Below, in pieces: positions 18,801 through 27,200 of a stretch of 64,000 nt of DNA (position 1 is its first letter; each line of letters opens with the position of its first letter). The notes beneath the pieces were generated by a model that was not told the origin of the DNA, did no database searches, and saw nothing but the letters and a program-made list of their open reading frames with translations. Origin of the DNA: Myxococcales bacterium (GTDB lineage: Bacteria; Myxococcota_A; Polyangia; Polyangiales; Houyiibacteriaceae); NCBI GenBank assembly GCA_019637115.1, contig JAHBWH010000018.1, positions 1 through 64,000 of the forward strand, read 5' to 3'. The position numbers and the translations under genes are program-made.

Positions 18801-18973
18801 ACGCGCGTCCAGGCACGCTCGAGCCTTGGAACTTGCGCCCGACCGCGGGCCTCGGCCTGCGCATCGGGACGCCCGTCGGCCCGATCTCCCTCGACTACGG
18901 CATCTTGCTCTTGCGCCGAGAGGAGCTCGCGGAGCCCTTCGGGAGCTTTCACTTCAGCATCGGGCTGTTCTAG
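15806..18973 (+). CDS. BamA/Omp85-family outer-membrane protein with extra POTRA domains
   Basis: About 1055 residues. A signal peptide (KRTAFFAAAALVLAAAPSRAQ) is followed by several POTRA-like modules with recurring patterns (LLTRIDVFGNSVVDTSDLLREL, TRIRRVVLDGDPLP, YELAIRGNEPFSRSAIEETL, TMLHGLELRGERALDARTI, VHVGEILVRGATQTRERLIRR). A 16-strand-type barrel occupies the last ~390 residues, with FYLGGVDTIRGY and a final Phe (FSIGLF), the usual outer-membrane protein end. It probably inserts or assembles outer-membrane proteins (BamA- or TamA-like). The frame is open from a GTG at 15722, four bases after rel, but the GTG at 15806 gives a normal signal peptide; the start is uncertain. BamA usually has five POTRA domains; here the periplasmic part is larger (~650 residues). 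Confidence 0.85.
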   Translation: MRPPAPRGPRGRKRTAFFAAAALVLAAAPSRAQIPGELDRRPLASIVIDGDGGVLDPSALELPVGAPVDRAALRALVQRLLASGRWADVQVEVAPEGRGVRVFVRLTPRALLTRIDVFGNSVVDTSDLLRELHLSAGMELDPGALGTFDAKARALYAERGYEQARLEHELRDTDDPARKVLILRIAEGAPTRIRRVVLDGDPLPARWSTRRTLGVAEGDVLEARTLEDALQAGEAELRAEGWLEAALGPFEIRRSEAGVDVVVRSRIGPRYELAIRGNEPFSRSAIEETLSLGDERLVAGAEATLAARVEDFYRRRGFPDARVRVWRGAPDEAATDREAFDPTLLGQRRRGRVTTAYAPERAALRVEIRPGVPLVVLSRRYPGAAHFEGSFLDNQIATYLQEIVDESGLFDPVDVFDADQLLGPRSVPRIQAPPLDVDPKSIWFESAYERAVEHIRELYEAEGFLDARVGPARLQIVAAADARPSADPRARRTRAIVEVPVVEGPRTMLHGLELRGERALDARTIAEASRLVDGQPFSYLALERAKGRIEALYRDRGYFYARLTSEVRFSRDRTRATVLLRIEERYEVHVGEILVRGATQTRERLIRRMIPMAEGDLLTPGILRATQERLLALGVFNGVNVAPQDEDLPGVVKPIEITISERRPQYIDFRAGISTGQGLRFGAEYGYRNLFGTGLSLTLGARFGYQFIFLDEIVERRYKALALEDRLERRVNVTLGIPYIGLPNVRASLTVAHIRENARNFGMDRNAIDLSFWWRPIRPLSFQWINGVENNDVDILDGLDYQRLLEEVVDNVRLRNLLRVPEGSSTLIASQLVVGLDRRDNPFNPTRGYLLTGSAEWARTLRTEVITNAMGEETQFFSHHLRIQGSASGYVPLGAQKRFVVAMQLKLGRVIHLERGSDTYPNRQFYLGGVDTIRGYLQDALIPQDVADELARDPDLSAGPRGAIQGGDVFMVLRGELRFPITSSLSGGAFVDLGNSWRDARPGTLEPWNLRPTAGLGLRIGTPVGPISLDYGILLLRREELAEPFGSFHFSIGLF

Positions 18974-18982
18974 AAGCGCAAG

Positions 18983-19285
18983 CAGTCCCCTGCCCGTGCC
19001 CCTGCCCATGCCCCTGCCCGGACCTCATCGTTCCGAGCTTCCCCAAACCGCCGCAGGGGCAGGGGCACGGGACTACTTCGACTTCGGTTCCTCGCCGGTT
19101 CCTCATCACGGGCCCCTCATCACGGCCCCTTCTGTTCCTTCTTTCGAACCGCCGCAGGGCAGGGGCACGGGCAGGGGCAGGGGACTGCTTGGACTTCGGT
19201 TCGCCTCACGCCCCTTCTGCTCCTTCTTTCGAACCGCCACAGGGCAAGGGCACGGGCAAGGGCGTGGGCAGGGGACAGTTTCTAC
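18983..19285. repeat. Cluster of GGGCAS hexamer arrays with conserved GGGGACTGCTT ends
   Basis: The gap between the BamA-type gene and the GlcD gene is almost entirely repeats. One array points left (AGCAGTCCCCTGCCCGTGCC at 18984) and three point right, with ends near 19069, 19186 and 19276. CCTTCTTTCGAACCGCC precedes two of them as a direct repeat about 82 bases apart. The first and second arrays are inverted and could fold into a long hairpin at the 3' end of the Omp85 transcript. Confidence 0.75.
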
Positions 19286-20689
19286 TCAACATCCGCCGTG
19301 GAAGCGGCGGGCGGCGGTGGGGAAGATCTTCCCCGGGTTGAGGATCCCGCGCGGGTCGAAGACTTCCTTGATGCGCTCTTGGAGCGCGATCAGCGGCGCG
19401 GGCTGCTCGATCGGCAGATAGGGGGCCTTGAGCACGCCGATGCCGTGCTCGCCGCTGAGGGTGCCGCCGAGCGCGATGGTCCGCTCGAAGAGGCCGCGGA
19501 TGGCGGCGTCGACGCGGGGGCGGTCGTCGGGGTCGTCCCAGAGGAGGTTCACGTGCAGGTTGCCGTCGCCCGCGTGGCCGTACGTCATCACGCGGACGCC
19601 GTGGCGCTCCGAGAGCTCGGCGCACGTCGCGAGGAGGTCCGCGATGCGGCTGCGCGGGACGACGACGTCCTCGCTCAGCTTGAACCGCGCCTGCGCGCGC
19701 ATCGTGTAGCTCATCTCGCGGCGCGCGCTCCAGAGGCGCTCGCGCTCGGGGCCGCTCTTGGCGATGAGCACGTCGAGCGCGCCCGCGCCGAGCATGGTGC
19801 TCCCGACCCGGTCGACCAGCCCGTCGAGGTCGGCTTCGTCGCCGTCGACCTCCACGAGGAGCATCGCGCCAGCCTCCGTCGGCACGTCCAGACCCATGCG
19901 CGGTCGGAGCACGTCGAGCGCGAAGGAGTCGAGGAACTCGAGGCAGCGTGGCATCACACGCGCGCGGAGCGTCGCGGTGATCGCCTGCCCGAGCGTGCGC
20001 GCGTCCGGCAAGAAGACGAGCAGCGTCGCCACCGCCTCGGGCCGAGGGACGAGCCGCAGCGTCGCCTCGGTGATCACCGCGAGCGTGCCCTCGCTGCCGA
20101 CGATGAGGCTCGCGAGGTCGTAGCCCGTGACGCCCTTGGCGGTCGGCTTGCCGACGCGGAGGATGGTGCCGTCCGCCGTCACGACCTCCATGCCGAGCAC
20201 CCAATCGCGGGTGACCCCATAGCGGAACGCGCGAGGCCCGCCGGCGTTGCACGCGAGGTTGCCCCCGATGCGGCAGCTCGCGAGGCTGTTGGGATCGGGG
20301 CCGTAGAAGAGCCCCTCAGCCTCGACCGCCGCGTGCAGGTCGCCGAGGATCATCCCCGGCTGCACGACGACGCGCAGATCGTCCGCCTCGACGCCGCGTA
20401 GATCCGCCATGCCTTCGAGCGCGAGCACGAGCCCGCCCGGCACCGGCACCGCGCCACCGACGCGGCCCGTGCCACCCGCGCGCGGCGTGATGGGGACGCG
20501 GTGCTCGTGGCAGGCGCGTAGGATGGCCGAGACCTCCCGCGCGCTCCGCGCGTGGATCACGGCCTCGGGCACGACCGGGGTCGTCTCGCTCTCGTCCCGC
20601 GCGTACGCCTCGCGCCGCTCGAGCTCGCGCACGACGGCGCCGCTCGCGCAGGCGCGGTCGATCGCGAGGAGCGCCGCGTCGAGGCTCAT
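19286..20689 (-). CDS. GlcD/D-lactate dehydrogenase-type FAD-linked oxidase
   Basis: A 467-residue flavoprotein that oxidises a 2-hydroxy acid such as glycolate or D-lactate. FAD-binding PCMH domain: VVPEAVIHARSAREVSAIL, ITPRAGGTGRVGGAVP, VVVQPGMILGDLH, SLASCRIGGNLACNAGG, GYDLASLIVGSEGTLAVITE. C-terminal FAD-oxidase domain: GHAGDGNLHVN, SGEHGIGVLK and VFDPRGILNPGKIFP. This is the single-chain GlcD/DLD form; no GlcE or GlcF is beside it, so the electron acceptor is unknown. The start at 20689 (MSLDAALLAID) precedes the first conserved segment. A strongly structured 368-bp gap lies upstream. Confidence 0.88.
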   Translation of the reverse strand: MSLDAALLAIDRACASGAVVRELERREAYARDESETTPVVPEAVIHARSAREVSAILRACHEHRVPITPRAGGTGRVGGAVPVPGGLVLALEGMADLRGVEADDLRVVVQPGMILGDLHAAVEAEGLFYGPDPNSLASCRIGGNLACNAGGPRAFRYGVTRDWVLGMEVVTADGTILRVGKPTAKGVTGYDLASLIVGSEGTLAVITEATLRLVPRPEAVATLLVFLPDARTLGQAITATLRARVMPRCLEFLDSFALDVLRPRMGLDVPTEAGAMLLVEVDGDEADLDGLVDRVGSTMLGAGALDVLIAKSGPERERLWSARREMSYTMRAQARFKLSEDVVVPRSRIADLLATCAELSERHGVRVMTYGHAGDGNLHVNLLWDDPDDRPRVDAAIRGLFERTIALGGTLSGEHGIGVLKAPYLPIEQPAPLIALQERIKEVFDPRGILNPGKIFPTAARRFHGGC

Positions 20690-20812
20690 GAGGGGAACCT
20701 TGCGCTGAGCGCGGGGTGGGTCAACCACGCGCACGGACCTGAAAAGGACGCTCAGCCGATTCGCAAGCCGCCGTACTGGACGGCGCGCAGCGAGCGGAGC
20801 GAGCGCTTCGAA

Positions 20813-20900
20813 GTGGAATCGTTCGAAGCGGAGTGGACGAAGTCCACGGATCCGAACGATTCCACGAGAGTGTCGGGCCACGCGCGAGCGTGGACCCGAC
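20813..20900. other. Nested inverted repeats, possible structured RNA
   Basis: In the gene-free gap 20690-21057. Outer perfect 13-bp arms GTGGAATCGTTCG (20813-20825) and CGAACGATTCCAC (20853-20865) enclose an inner 6-bp hairpin GTGGAC-GAA-GTCCAC (20833-20847). Seven bases later a second hairpin pairs GTCGGG-CCACGC with GCGTGG-CCCGAC (20872-20900), with one bulged A and, on the plus strand, a GCGA (GNRA-type) loop. It lies upstream of the GlcD gene and downstream of the lipoprotein gene, both minus strand. Confidence 0.6.
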
Positions 20901-21057
20901 CCAGGCTCGTGGGAGTCGGCCTCGCGGGGCATCAGGCCCCCGTAGGGGGGCGACGCTCCTAAGGACGTGCCTGGCTCGGGTGCACGTTCCCGGACGGGTG
21001 GCGTCGCGGATCTCACCTCTGCTCGGCTGGTTGGCGGGCGAAACCGATCGAGCTTCG

Positions 21058-21627
21058 TCAGCGCACGATGATCTCGCGCTCATCCTGGACCGACAGCCCG
21101 CCCGGCTCGCGCACGACTGCGCGGACCCGCACCCGACGCCCGACGATGGTGGACGGATCGAAGGTATCGAAGACCAAGAAGTCGCCGACCCGCGTCCAGC
21201 ACCCACCGTCGTCGTCGTAGAGGACACGGCGAATGGTGAGGATGCGCTCGAGCTCTTCGGAGACCTGCCCCCCGGTCTCAGCGTCATGGCCCCAGACCTG
21301 CAGGCGAGCGTCCATCGCCTCGATGGCGCACGCGCGAAAGGTGACGTCGATATGGTACCCCCCCTGTGGCCCCATCACGAGCGGAAGCTCGGCCCCGTCC
21401 TCGAGCGGGACGTGCTCGGTGACGCCCGTGCCGATCGCAAGACTCGGTGGGGGCGGCCCCGTGTCCTCCGGCCGAAGGACATCGACAGGCACCGCGTCCG
21501 GCGGAGGGGAGATGCCCGCATCGGGGATGGTCGCGTCGGGGCTCGAGGCCGCGTCGGGGACATCACCCTCCAGTGCTGGGCAGGCGCTGGTGAGCGCAAG
21601 CAAGAGGAGGCGAGCGGGCGAGGCCAC
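21058..21627 (-). CDS. Putative lipoprotein of unknown function
   Basis: A 189-residue predicted lipoprotein. From the GTG at 21627 the product begins ASPARLLLLALTSACPAL, with a hydrophobic stretch and a lipobox-like TSAC, followed by an Asp/Pro/Ala-rich linker (~25-60). The C-terminal domain is beta-rich (YHIDVTFRACAIEAMDARLQVW, RRVRVRAVVREPGGLSV) and may be a small sandwich fold. The frame is open to 21774, but the extra N-terminus is made of a 24-bp repeat and lacks a signal, so the shorter form is preferred. Codon bias is weaker than in housekeeping neighbours. Confidence 0.5.
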   Translation of the reverse strand: MASPARLLLLALTSACPALEGDVPDAASSPDATIPDAGISPPPDAVPVDVLRPEDTGPPPPSLAIGTGVTEHVPLEDGAELPLVMGPQGGYHIDVTFRACAIEAMDARLQVWGHDAETGGQVSEELERILTIRRVLYDDDGGCWTRVGDFLVFDTFDPSTIVGRRVRVRAVVREPGGLSVQDEREIIVR

Positions 21628-21730
21628 CTGGGAAGCTTCGCAACGTGGAGCGTCCCGGGCAATGGCGCTCCGGCCTCGATCGCGTCCCGGCCTCCGCAGC
21701 CGAAAGGTAGGTGTGCGTTCGCGGCCACCA

Positions 21731-21777
21731 GGCGCCCCAAACTGCACCACCCAAGGCGCCACAAACTGCACCACCCA
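21731..21777. repeat. 24-bp tandem duplication
   Basis: GGCGCCCCAAACTGCACCAC and GGCGCCACAAACTGCACCAC, each followed by CCA, occur in tandem between the divergent lipoprotein genes. The duplication may flank or contain their promoters. Confidence 0.6.
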
Positions 21778-21805
21778 CTGGCGGTAAATCCGGCATCACT
21801 GCATC

Positions 21806-23137
21806 ATGCTGGGCGTGCTGAACGCTTCGCTTCGCGTGGTGCTCCCGACGACCGTGTTCGCCCTCGTGCTCCCCACGTTCGGGTGTGGCGACGACGACGT
21901 GTCCCCGCCCATCATGTTCGATGCCGGGCCGCGTCGCGATGCGGGCGCCGACGCGGGCATGGACGACGGTGGCCCAGAGGAGGACGCGGGCGAGCGCCCA
22001 GACTCGGGGCCGATCGAGCCTGGTGACTGCTCGACGACGCCCGAGGACCGCGTCGTGCTCGTCGATGATGTCCGGATCCGGGACCGCCGCGTGGCGCTCG
22101 CCGCGGGCAGCGAGGGCATCCTCGCCGCGTGGGTCCACAGCACGGGCGGCTTCGACGAGCTCTTCAGTCGGCTGATCCCGCGCGACGGCGAGCCCGAGCC
22201 GAGGGTGCAGCTCACGACCTCGTTCGCCCAAGATCGCGCCCCCGCGCTGCTCTGGACGGGGTCGGGGTATCTCGTCGGCTGGCATGACAACGACGGCCGC
22301 GGCTTCGAGGTCGTCACCCGCGCCTTGAACGCGCGGGGCGAGCCGACGGCCGACGCGCGCACCCTGACGACCGTCCGCGAGGGCCACGTCCACGACTCGG
22401 TCGCGTTCGCGCGCACCGAGTCGGGGATCGTCGCGACCTTCGTCGAGGAGCAGATCGCAGCCGCCGCGCGGCGTCTGCAAGCCGTGGCGATCTCGAGCGC
22501 GGGTGTACCGATGGGCACGGTCCGTGCTGTCGCGGATCCACCCGTGAGCGCGCCGAGCGCGGCGGGCCGCGGCGAGGGAAGCGTCGTCGTCTGGGTGCGC
22601 TCGGGCGCGACCGAGTCGTCGGTCCGGAGCCGCGCGCTGGCCGCGGACCTGACGACGGTCGGTGGGGTCGGCGACGTGAGCGTCGCGATGGCGGCGGCGG
22701 GCACGGTGGACGTCGCCCAGACGCCGGGGGGCCAGCTCGGCGCCGTCTACGACGTGGACGTCGGCGGCGGCGGGTCTCGGCTCGAGGTGCGCTTTCGCGC
22801 GCTCGACGGCTCGACCGGCGCCGGGACCGGGCTCGAGCAGCTCGTCACCGCGGGGACGGATACGGGTCGCGACCCTGGGCTCGCGGCGTTCTCGGGCGGC
22901 TTCGCGGTCGGCTACCGCGGGCTCTCTGGGGCGGGCCTCGAAGGGCCCCGCATCCGCTTGGCGCTGGTGGACGCGCGCGGCGCCCTGGTCGAGACCCTGG
23001 ATCTCGACGAGACGACCCCGACCGGCGGCCCGGTGCGGGTGGCCGTCGGCTTCGACGGGACCGTCGTCGTCGCCTGGGCGGAGCTCGGCGAGATGGGGAC
23101 GCGCGTGGTGGCGAGGAGGATTCGATGTCGAGAGTGA
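21806..23137 (+). CDS. Predicted beta-propeller-like lipoprotein
   Basis: A 443-residue predicted lipoprotein. The signal peptide ends at LPTFGC, followed by acidic DAG-type repeats (DAGPRRDAGADAGMDDGG) to ~residue 72. The rest is a series of similar beta blades, each with a pattern like SEGILAAWVHS, GSGYLVGWHDND, ESGIVATFVEE, GEGSVVVWVRS, SGGFAVGYRG and FDGTVVVAWAEL. This regular spacing suggests a beta-propeller on the cell surface. No catalytic motif is visible and I cannot name a function. Its last 13 bases overlap the start of the next gene, so the two are coupled. Confidence 0.6.
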   Translation: MLGVLNASLRVVLPTTVFALVLPTFGCGDDDVSPPIMFDAGPRRDAGADAGMDDGGPEEDAGERPDSGPIEPGDCSTTPEDRVVLVDDVRIRDRRVALAAGSEGILAAWVHSTGGFDELFSRLIPRDGEPEPRVQLTTSFAQDRAPALLWTGSGYLVGWHDNDGRGFEVVTRALNARGEPTADARTLTTVREGHVHDSVAFARTESGIVATFVEEQIAAAARRLQAVAISSAGVPMGTVRAVADPPVSAPSAAGRGEGSVVVWVRSGATESSVRSRALAADLTTVGGVGDVSVAMAAAGTVDVAQTPGGQLGAVYDVDVGGGGSRLEVRFRALDGSTGAGTGLEQLVTAGTDTGRDPGLAAFSGGFAVGYRGLSGAGLEGPRIRLALVDARGALVETLDLDETTPTGGPVRVAVGFDGTVVVAWAELGEMGTRVVARRIRCRE

Positions 23138-24141
23138 GCGCGTTCGGGGCCCTCGCCCTGTTGTTGGTCTTCGGTTGCGGTGGTGATGACACGCCGCCCC
23201 CGATCGGGCGTGACGCGGGGCCGCGCGACGCGGGCTCCGCGGACTCGGGCGACCCGAGCGCCGTCGACGGGAGCTCACCCCAAGATGCCTCACCAGACCA
23301 CGACGGCTCGACGCCGCTCGATGACGGTGGTCGTCCCGACTCCGAAGGCAGCACGGATGGGTCGGTGGCGCCGGGCGGCGACTGCTTCGACGACGCTGGC
23401 GTCTACGATCTCTGTCGATGCACGGTCGAGACCTGCGATCCGAGCGCGGACACCTGCGCCGAAGGGTTGCGGTGCTTGCCGGACGGTTGTGGTCGTTCGA
23501 CCTGCCAGCCGGGGGGCCTAGGATGTGTCACGGCCAGCGACTGCCCAACCGGGAGCACGTGCCGTTCGGTACGAGGATACGATGGAGCCCCGACCGACGT
23601 CTGCGATCGCCCCGGACCGGGATGCGCCGACTCCCGCGACTGTGCGCCTGGGCAGTCGTGCTCAGCGGCTGGGGTTTGTGAGCTTCGCCGCGTCCCGTGC
23701 GCGAGCGATGCCGACTGCGGTTTTGGCTTCTTCTGCAACGTACGAGACAATTACAGCCTCCCCTACTGCCAGCGCATCGCGCGTCGTTGCGAGACGATCT
23801 TTGGCGCATGCCCTCCATTCTTCAGCTGCGTCGACGTCGACCGCGACGGGGTCTTCGAGTGCCGCGCGGGCGGCGCGGGCTGCGACACGAACGACGACTG
23901 CGTCGGCGACATTTGCGGCTACGACCCCACCATGGAGGATCTCGTCTGCGGCAACCACGGCCCCTGTCGCTTCGCGGCGGACTGCGGACCCGGCTTCACC
24001 TGCGCCGACACCTGGGGCGACGGCGTGACCGAGTGCGTGCCGACGGCAGGCACCTGCACGAGGACCGCCGATTGCGCCAGCCCGGCGATCTGCACGACCC
24101 TCGCAGCGGGCGGCGCACTTGGCTGTCACGATGGAACCTGA
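23125..24141 (+). CDS. Cys-rich lipoprotein
   Basis: A 338-residue predicted lipoprotein: lipobox VFGC, a long Asp/Ser/Gly-rich linker (~20-85), then a Cys-rich region of repeated CxxxxDCxxGxxC units (CVTASDCPTGSTC, CADSRDCAPGQSC, CASDADCGFGFFC, CDTNDDCVGDIC, CRFAADCGPGFTC, CTRTADCASPAIC). The paired cysteines suggest disulfide-stabilised extracellular modules like those in the giant protein at 47055. Bases ~23520-23800 use noticeably more A/T-ending codons than the flanks although the repeat pattern continues. It overlaps the preceding lipoprotein gene by 13 bases. Confidence 0.6.
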   Translation: MSRVSAFGALALLLVFGCGGDDTPPPIGRDAGPRDAGSADSGDPSAVDGSSPQDASPDHDGSTPLDDGGRPDSEGSTDGSVAPGGDCFDDAGVYDLCRCTVETCDPSADTCAEGLRCLPDGCGRSTCQPGGLGCVTASDCPTGSTCRSVRGYDGAPTDVCDRPGPGCADSRDCAPGQSCSAAGVCELRRVPCASDADCGFGFFCNVRDNYSLPYCQRIARRCETIFGACPPFFSCVDVDRDGVFECRAGGAGCDTNDDCVGDICGYDPTMEDLVCGNHGPCRFAADCGPGFTCADTWGDGVTECVPTAGTCTRTADCASPAICTTLAAGGALGCHDGT

Positions 24142-24264
24142 ACGGACTCCGCACTTTTTTCCGATCGCACAGAAATTTCGCCGGATCCAAGTGTCTGTTT
24201 TCCAAGTGATTTCCAGTACGCCACCGCGGCGCACATCCTGCATCCCTCCACCGGAGGAGACGCG

Positions 24265-27200
24265 ATGAGAAGATATCTCGCTCTGACCATCTGGGCCGTG
24301 GGTCTCGCCTCCTGTGATGGCGTCGAGGCGGTCCCGCCGAGCCCGGACCGCTCCCCACCGATCACGCTCTCCTCCGACGCCGGCGCGTTCTGCGCCGAGC
24401 CCGAGGCTGGCTGCCCGTGCGCGATGAACGCGGAGCCGACCCCCTGCTACGTCGAGCCCCACAACCGCGCCGACGGCCAGCTCGTCTGCGGTGCGGGCAC
24501 CCGCTACTGCGAGGGCGGCGTCTGGGGCGAGTGCGCCCACGTCCAGACCTACGAGATCACCGGGCCGCTCCTGCTCACCTTCTCGAGCGGCACGTGCAAC
24601 CCCTGCAACCCCGACTGCACCGCGACGATCGATCGACCGACGGCCGGAGACCTCGACGACACGAACAGCTCGGGCGTCGAGTACGACCCGGGCGCCGGCG
24701 GCATTCGACTGCCCCCGAGCACGACCGGGATGCCGACCAGCCCAGACCGGGACCGGGACGGAATCCCCGACATCGCCGATGACTGCCCCGACACCCCGGG
24801 GCCGCCCGAATACTTCGGCTGCCCCCCAGGCAGTCGCGACCCCGGCATCTTCCACGAGCTGCCCTTCGGCGGCCCGACGGTCGTCGACCCCTGCATCATC
24901 GACGTGCAGGTCCGAACCGTCGACGTCTACTTCCTCATCGACACGACGGGATCGATGGGCGGCGAGATCGACAACCTTCGAACAGGGCTGACCAGTGGGA
25001 CGCTCATCCCGGGGTGCTCGGGTGGCATCATTGGAGCGATCCGCTGTGAGATCCCCGACGCATGGTTCGGCGTAGGGTACTTCGATGACATCCCGGTCTC
25101 ACCGTTTGGCGGCGCAGGTGATGACGTCTATCGCAACCTCCTCAGCATCACGGACAACGTGGCGGCAGCACAGGCTGGCGTGAACGCACTAACGCTGCAT
25201 TGGGGCAACGATTGGCCCGAATCGCAGACGCAAGCGCTGTATGCGGTCGCGACGGGGCAAGGACAGGGGACTTACCTTCCCACGGGTCCGACCTGCCCTG
25301 CTGGGCGCTTCGGGTACCCGTGCTTCCGACCCGACTCGATCCCGGTCGTCATTCTCTTCACCGACGCCCCTGCGCACAACGGACCGAGCTACCCACCCGA
25401 AGCAGGTCGCTCCATCGGGGGCGGTGGATACCGGCGCGTTGGGTGTGACTCGGCGGGATGGTGCTGGGCCTTCTGGCAAGGGAACGCTTCATTCAATCCC
25501 GGCTGGATCCAATGTACGAGCAGCACCTACGGGACCTGCTACTACGCAGGGCAAGGCCCGTATACGGGAGTGACACCGACTCGGAGTTGGGATCAGGTGG
25601 TCACGGCGCTGGTCGACCGAGGGATCAAGGTCATTGGCATCGACTCGTCGGGCAACGGCACGCTCGCTGGTGCGAACCCTGCCGTCGTGTCGGACCTCCG
25701 CGCGCTGGGCTTGGCCACGAACTCGGTCAACGCCGCTGGTGACCCTTTCGTCTTCCACATCCCCTCTAACGGGACTGGGCTCTCGACGGCGGTGGTTGAG
25801 GCTGTGCGTGAGCTCGCCGATTACTCTCGCTTGGACGTCAGCGCGATCGCCATCGACAACCCCGCGACCCCCGGCTTCGACGAGCGGACCTTCGTCCAGA
25901 ACATCGTGGCCGCGAGCTGGGGCCCCCGCGGGAGCTGCCAGTCGCGGAGCGGCAATCGCTTCAACGGCTGTCTGCCCGGCACCGACACGAACTTCGAGGT
26001 CTCCTTCCGCAACGACGTCGTCCCGCCAGCGGCGACGGCGCAGACCTTCACCTTCTGGATCCGGGTCCTCTTCAACGACTCGACGATCGCCTTCGAGAAG
26101 GAGGTCCGCATCGTGGTGCCGCCCGGCGTGCCCGCCTGCGCCACGGTCGAGGTCGGCGCGACGCGGGTCACCCCGAACATCATGTTCGTCGTGGATCGCT
26201 CGGGCTCGATGGACCTCAACTTCGGGCCGGGGATCACCCGTTGGCAGGCCGCAAAGGACGCGATCATCGGCCGCACGGGGACGGGCGCCGACCGTGGTGT
26301 CGTCGGCGAGCTCGAGTCCACCGTCCGTTTCGGCCTCCAGACCTACCCTGGCGGCGCGAGCGCGTGCCTCCCGCTCCGCGGGACGGCGGGCTCACGATCG
26401 ATGACGCTGAACAACTACACGGCGATCAACGCCTTCTTCCGCCCGGAGACGGCGAGTGGAGGGACCCCGACGCACGCCGCGCTCCGGCAGGCGTACGACC
26501 AGATCGTCGCCTCGCCCCCGCCCGATGGGCCCCCGTTCATCGTCCTCGTGACCGACGGTGAGCCAAATGGGTGCACCACCGGCTGCACCTGCGTCGGTGG
26601 AAACGCCCGTGCGCAGGTCGTCCAGGAGGTCCAGCGAGGCTTCACGCTCGGGATCCGGACATTCGTCGTCAGCGTCGGGACCGACGTCGCGACGACTCAC
26701 CTGCAGGACGTGGCGAACGCGGGCGTCGGCGCGGCGGGCGCGCCCTTCTGGGTCGCCACCAACCCGGCGGGCCTCACGAGCGCCATCCGAGAGATCATCG
26801 GCGGCGCACGCTCGTGCGAGATGGACGTCTCGGGCGCGATCGACGCCGACGTCGCGTGCATGGGCGAGGTGCGCCTCGGCACGCGCTTGTTGATGTGCAA
26901 CGAGCCAGCGACGACGATGTCGTGTGCGGGCCGCACCGGCTGGCGTCGGGTGAGCTCGAGCGCGATCGAGCTCTGCGGCTCGGATTGCGACGCCCTCCTC
27001 GCCGACCCGGACGCCGTGCTGACGGGGCAGTTCCCCTGCGCGCCGATCACCGGCCGTTATTGGCGGACCTACGACGCCACCGAGACGTGCGCGATCCCGC
27101 CCAACCGCCCGCGATGGGGCGCGCTGGGCTGGATCGCCGACCTCCCCGTCGGCACCGCCATCACCTTCGAGATCCGCGCCGCGGGCACCCTCGCCGCGCT

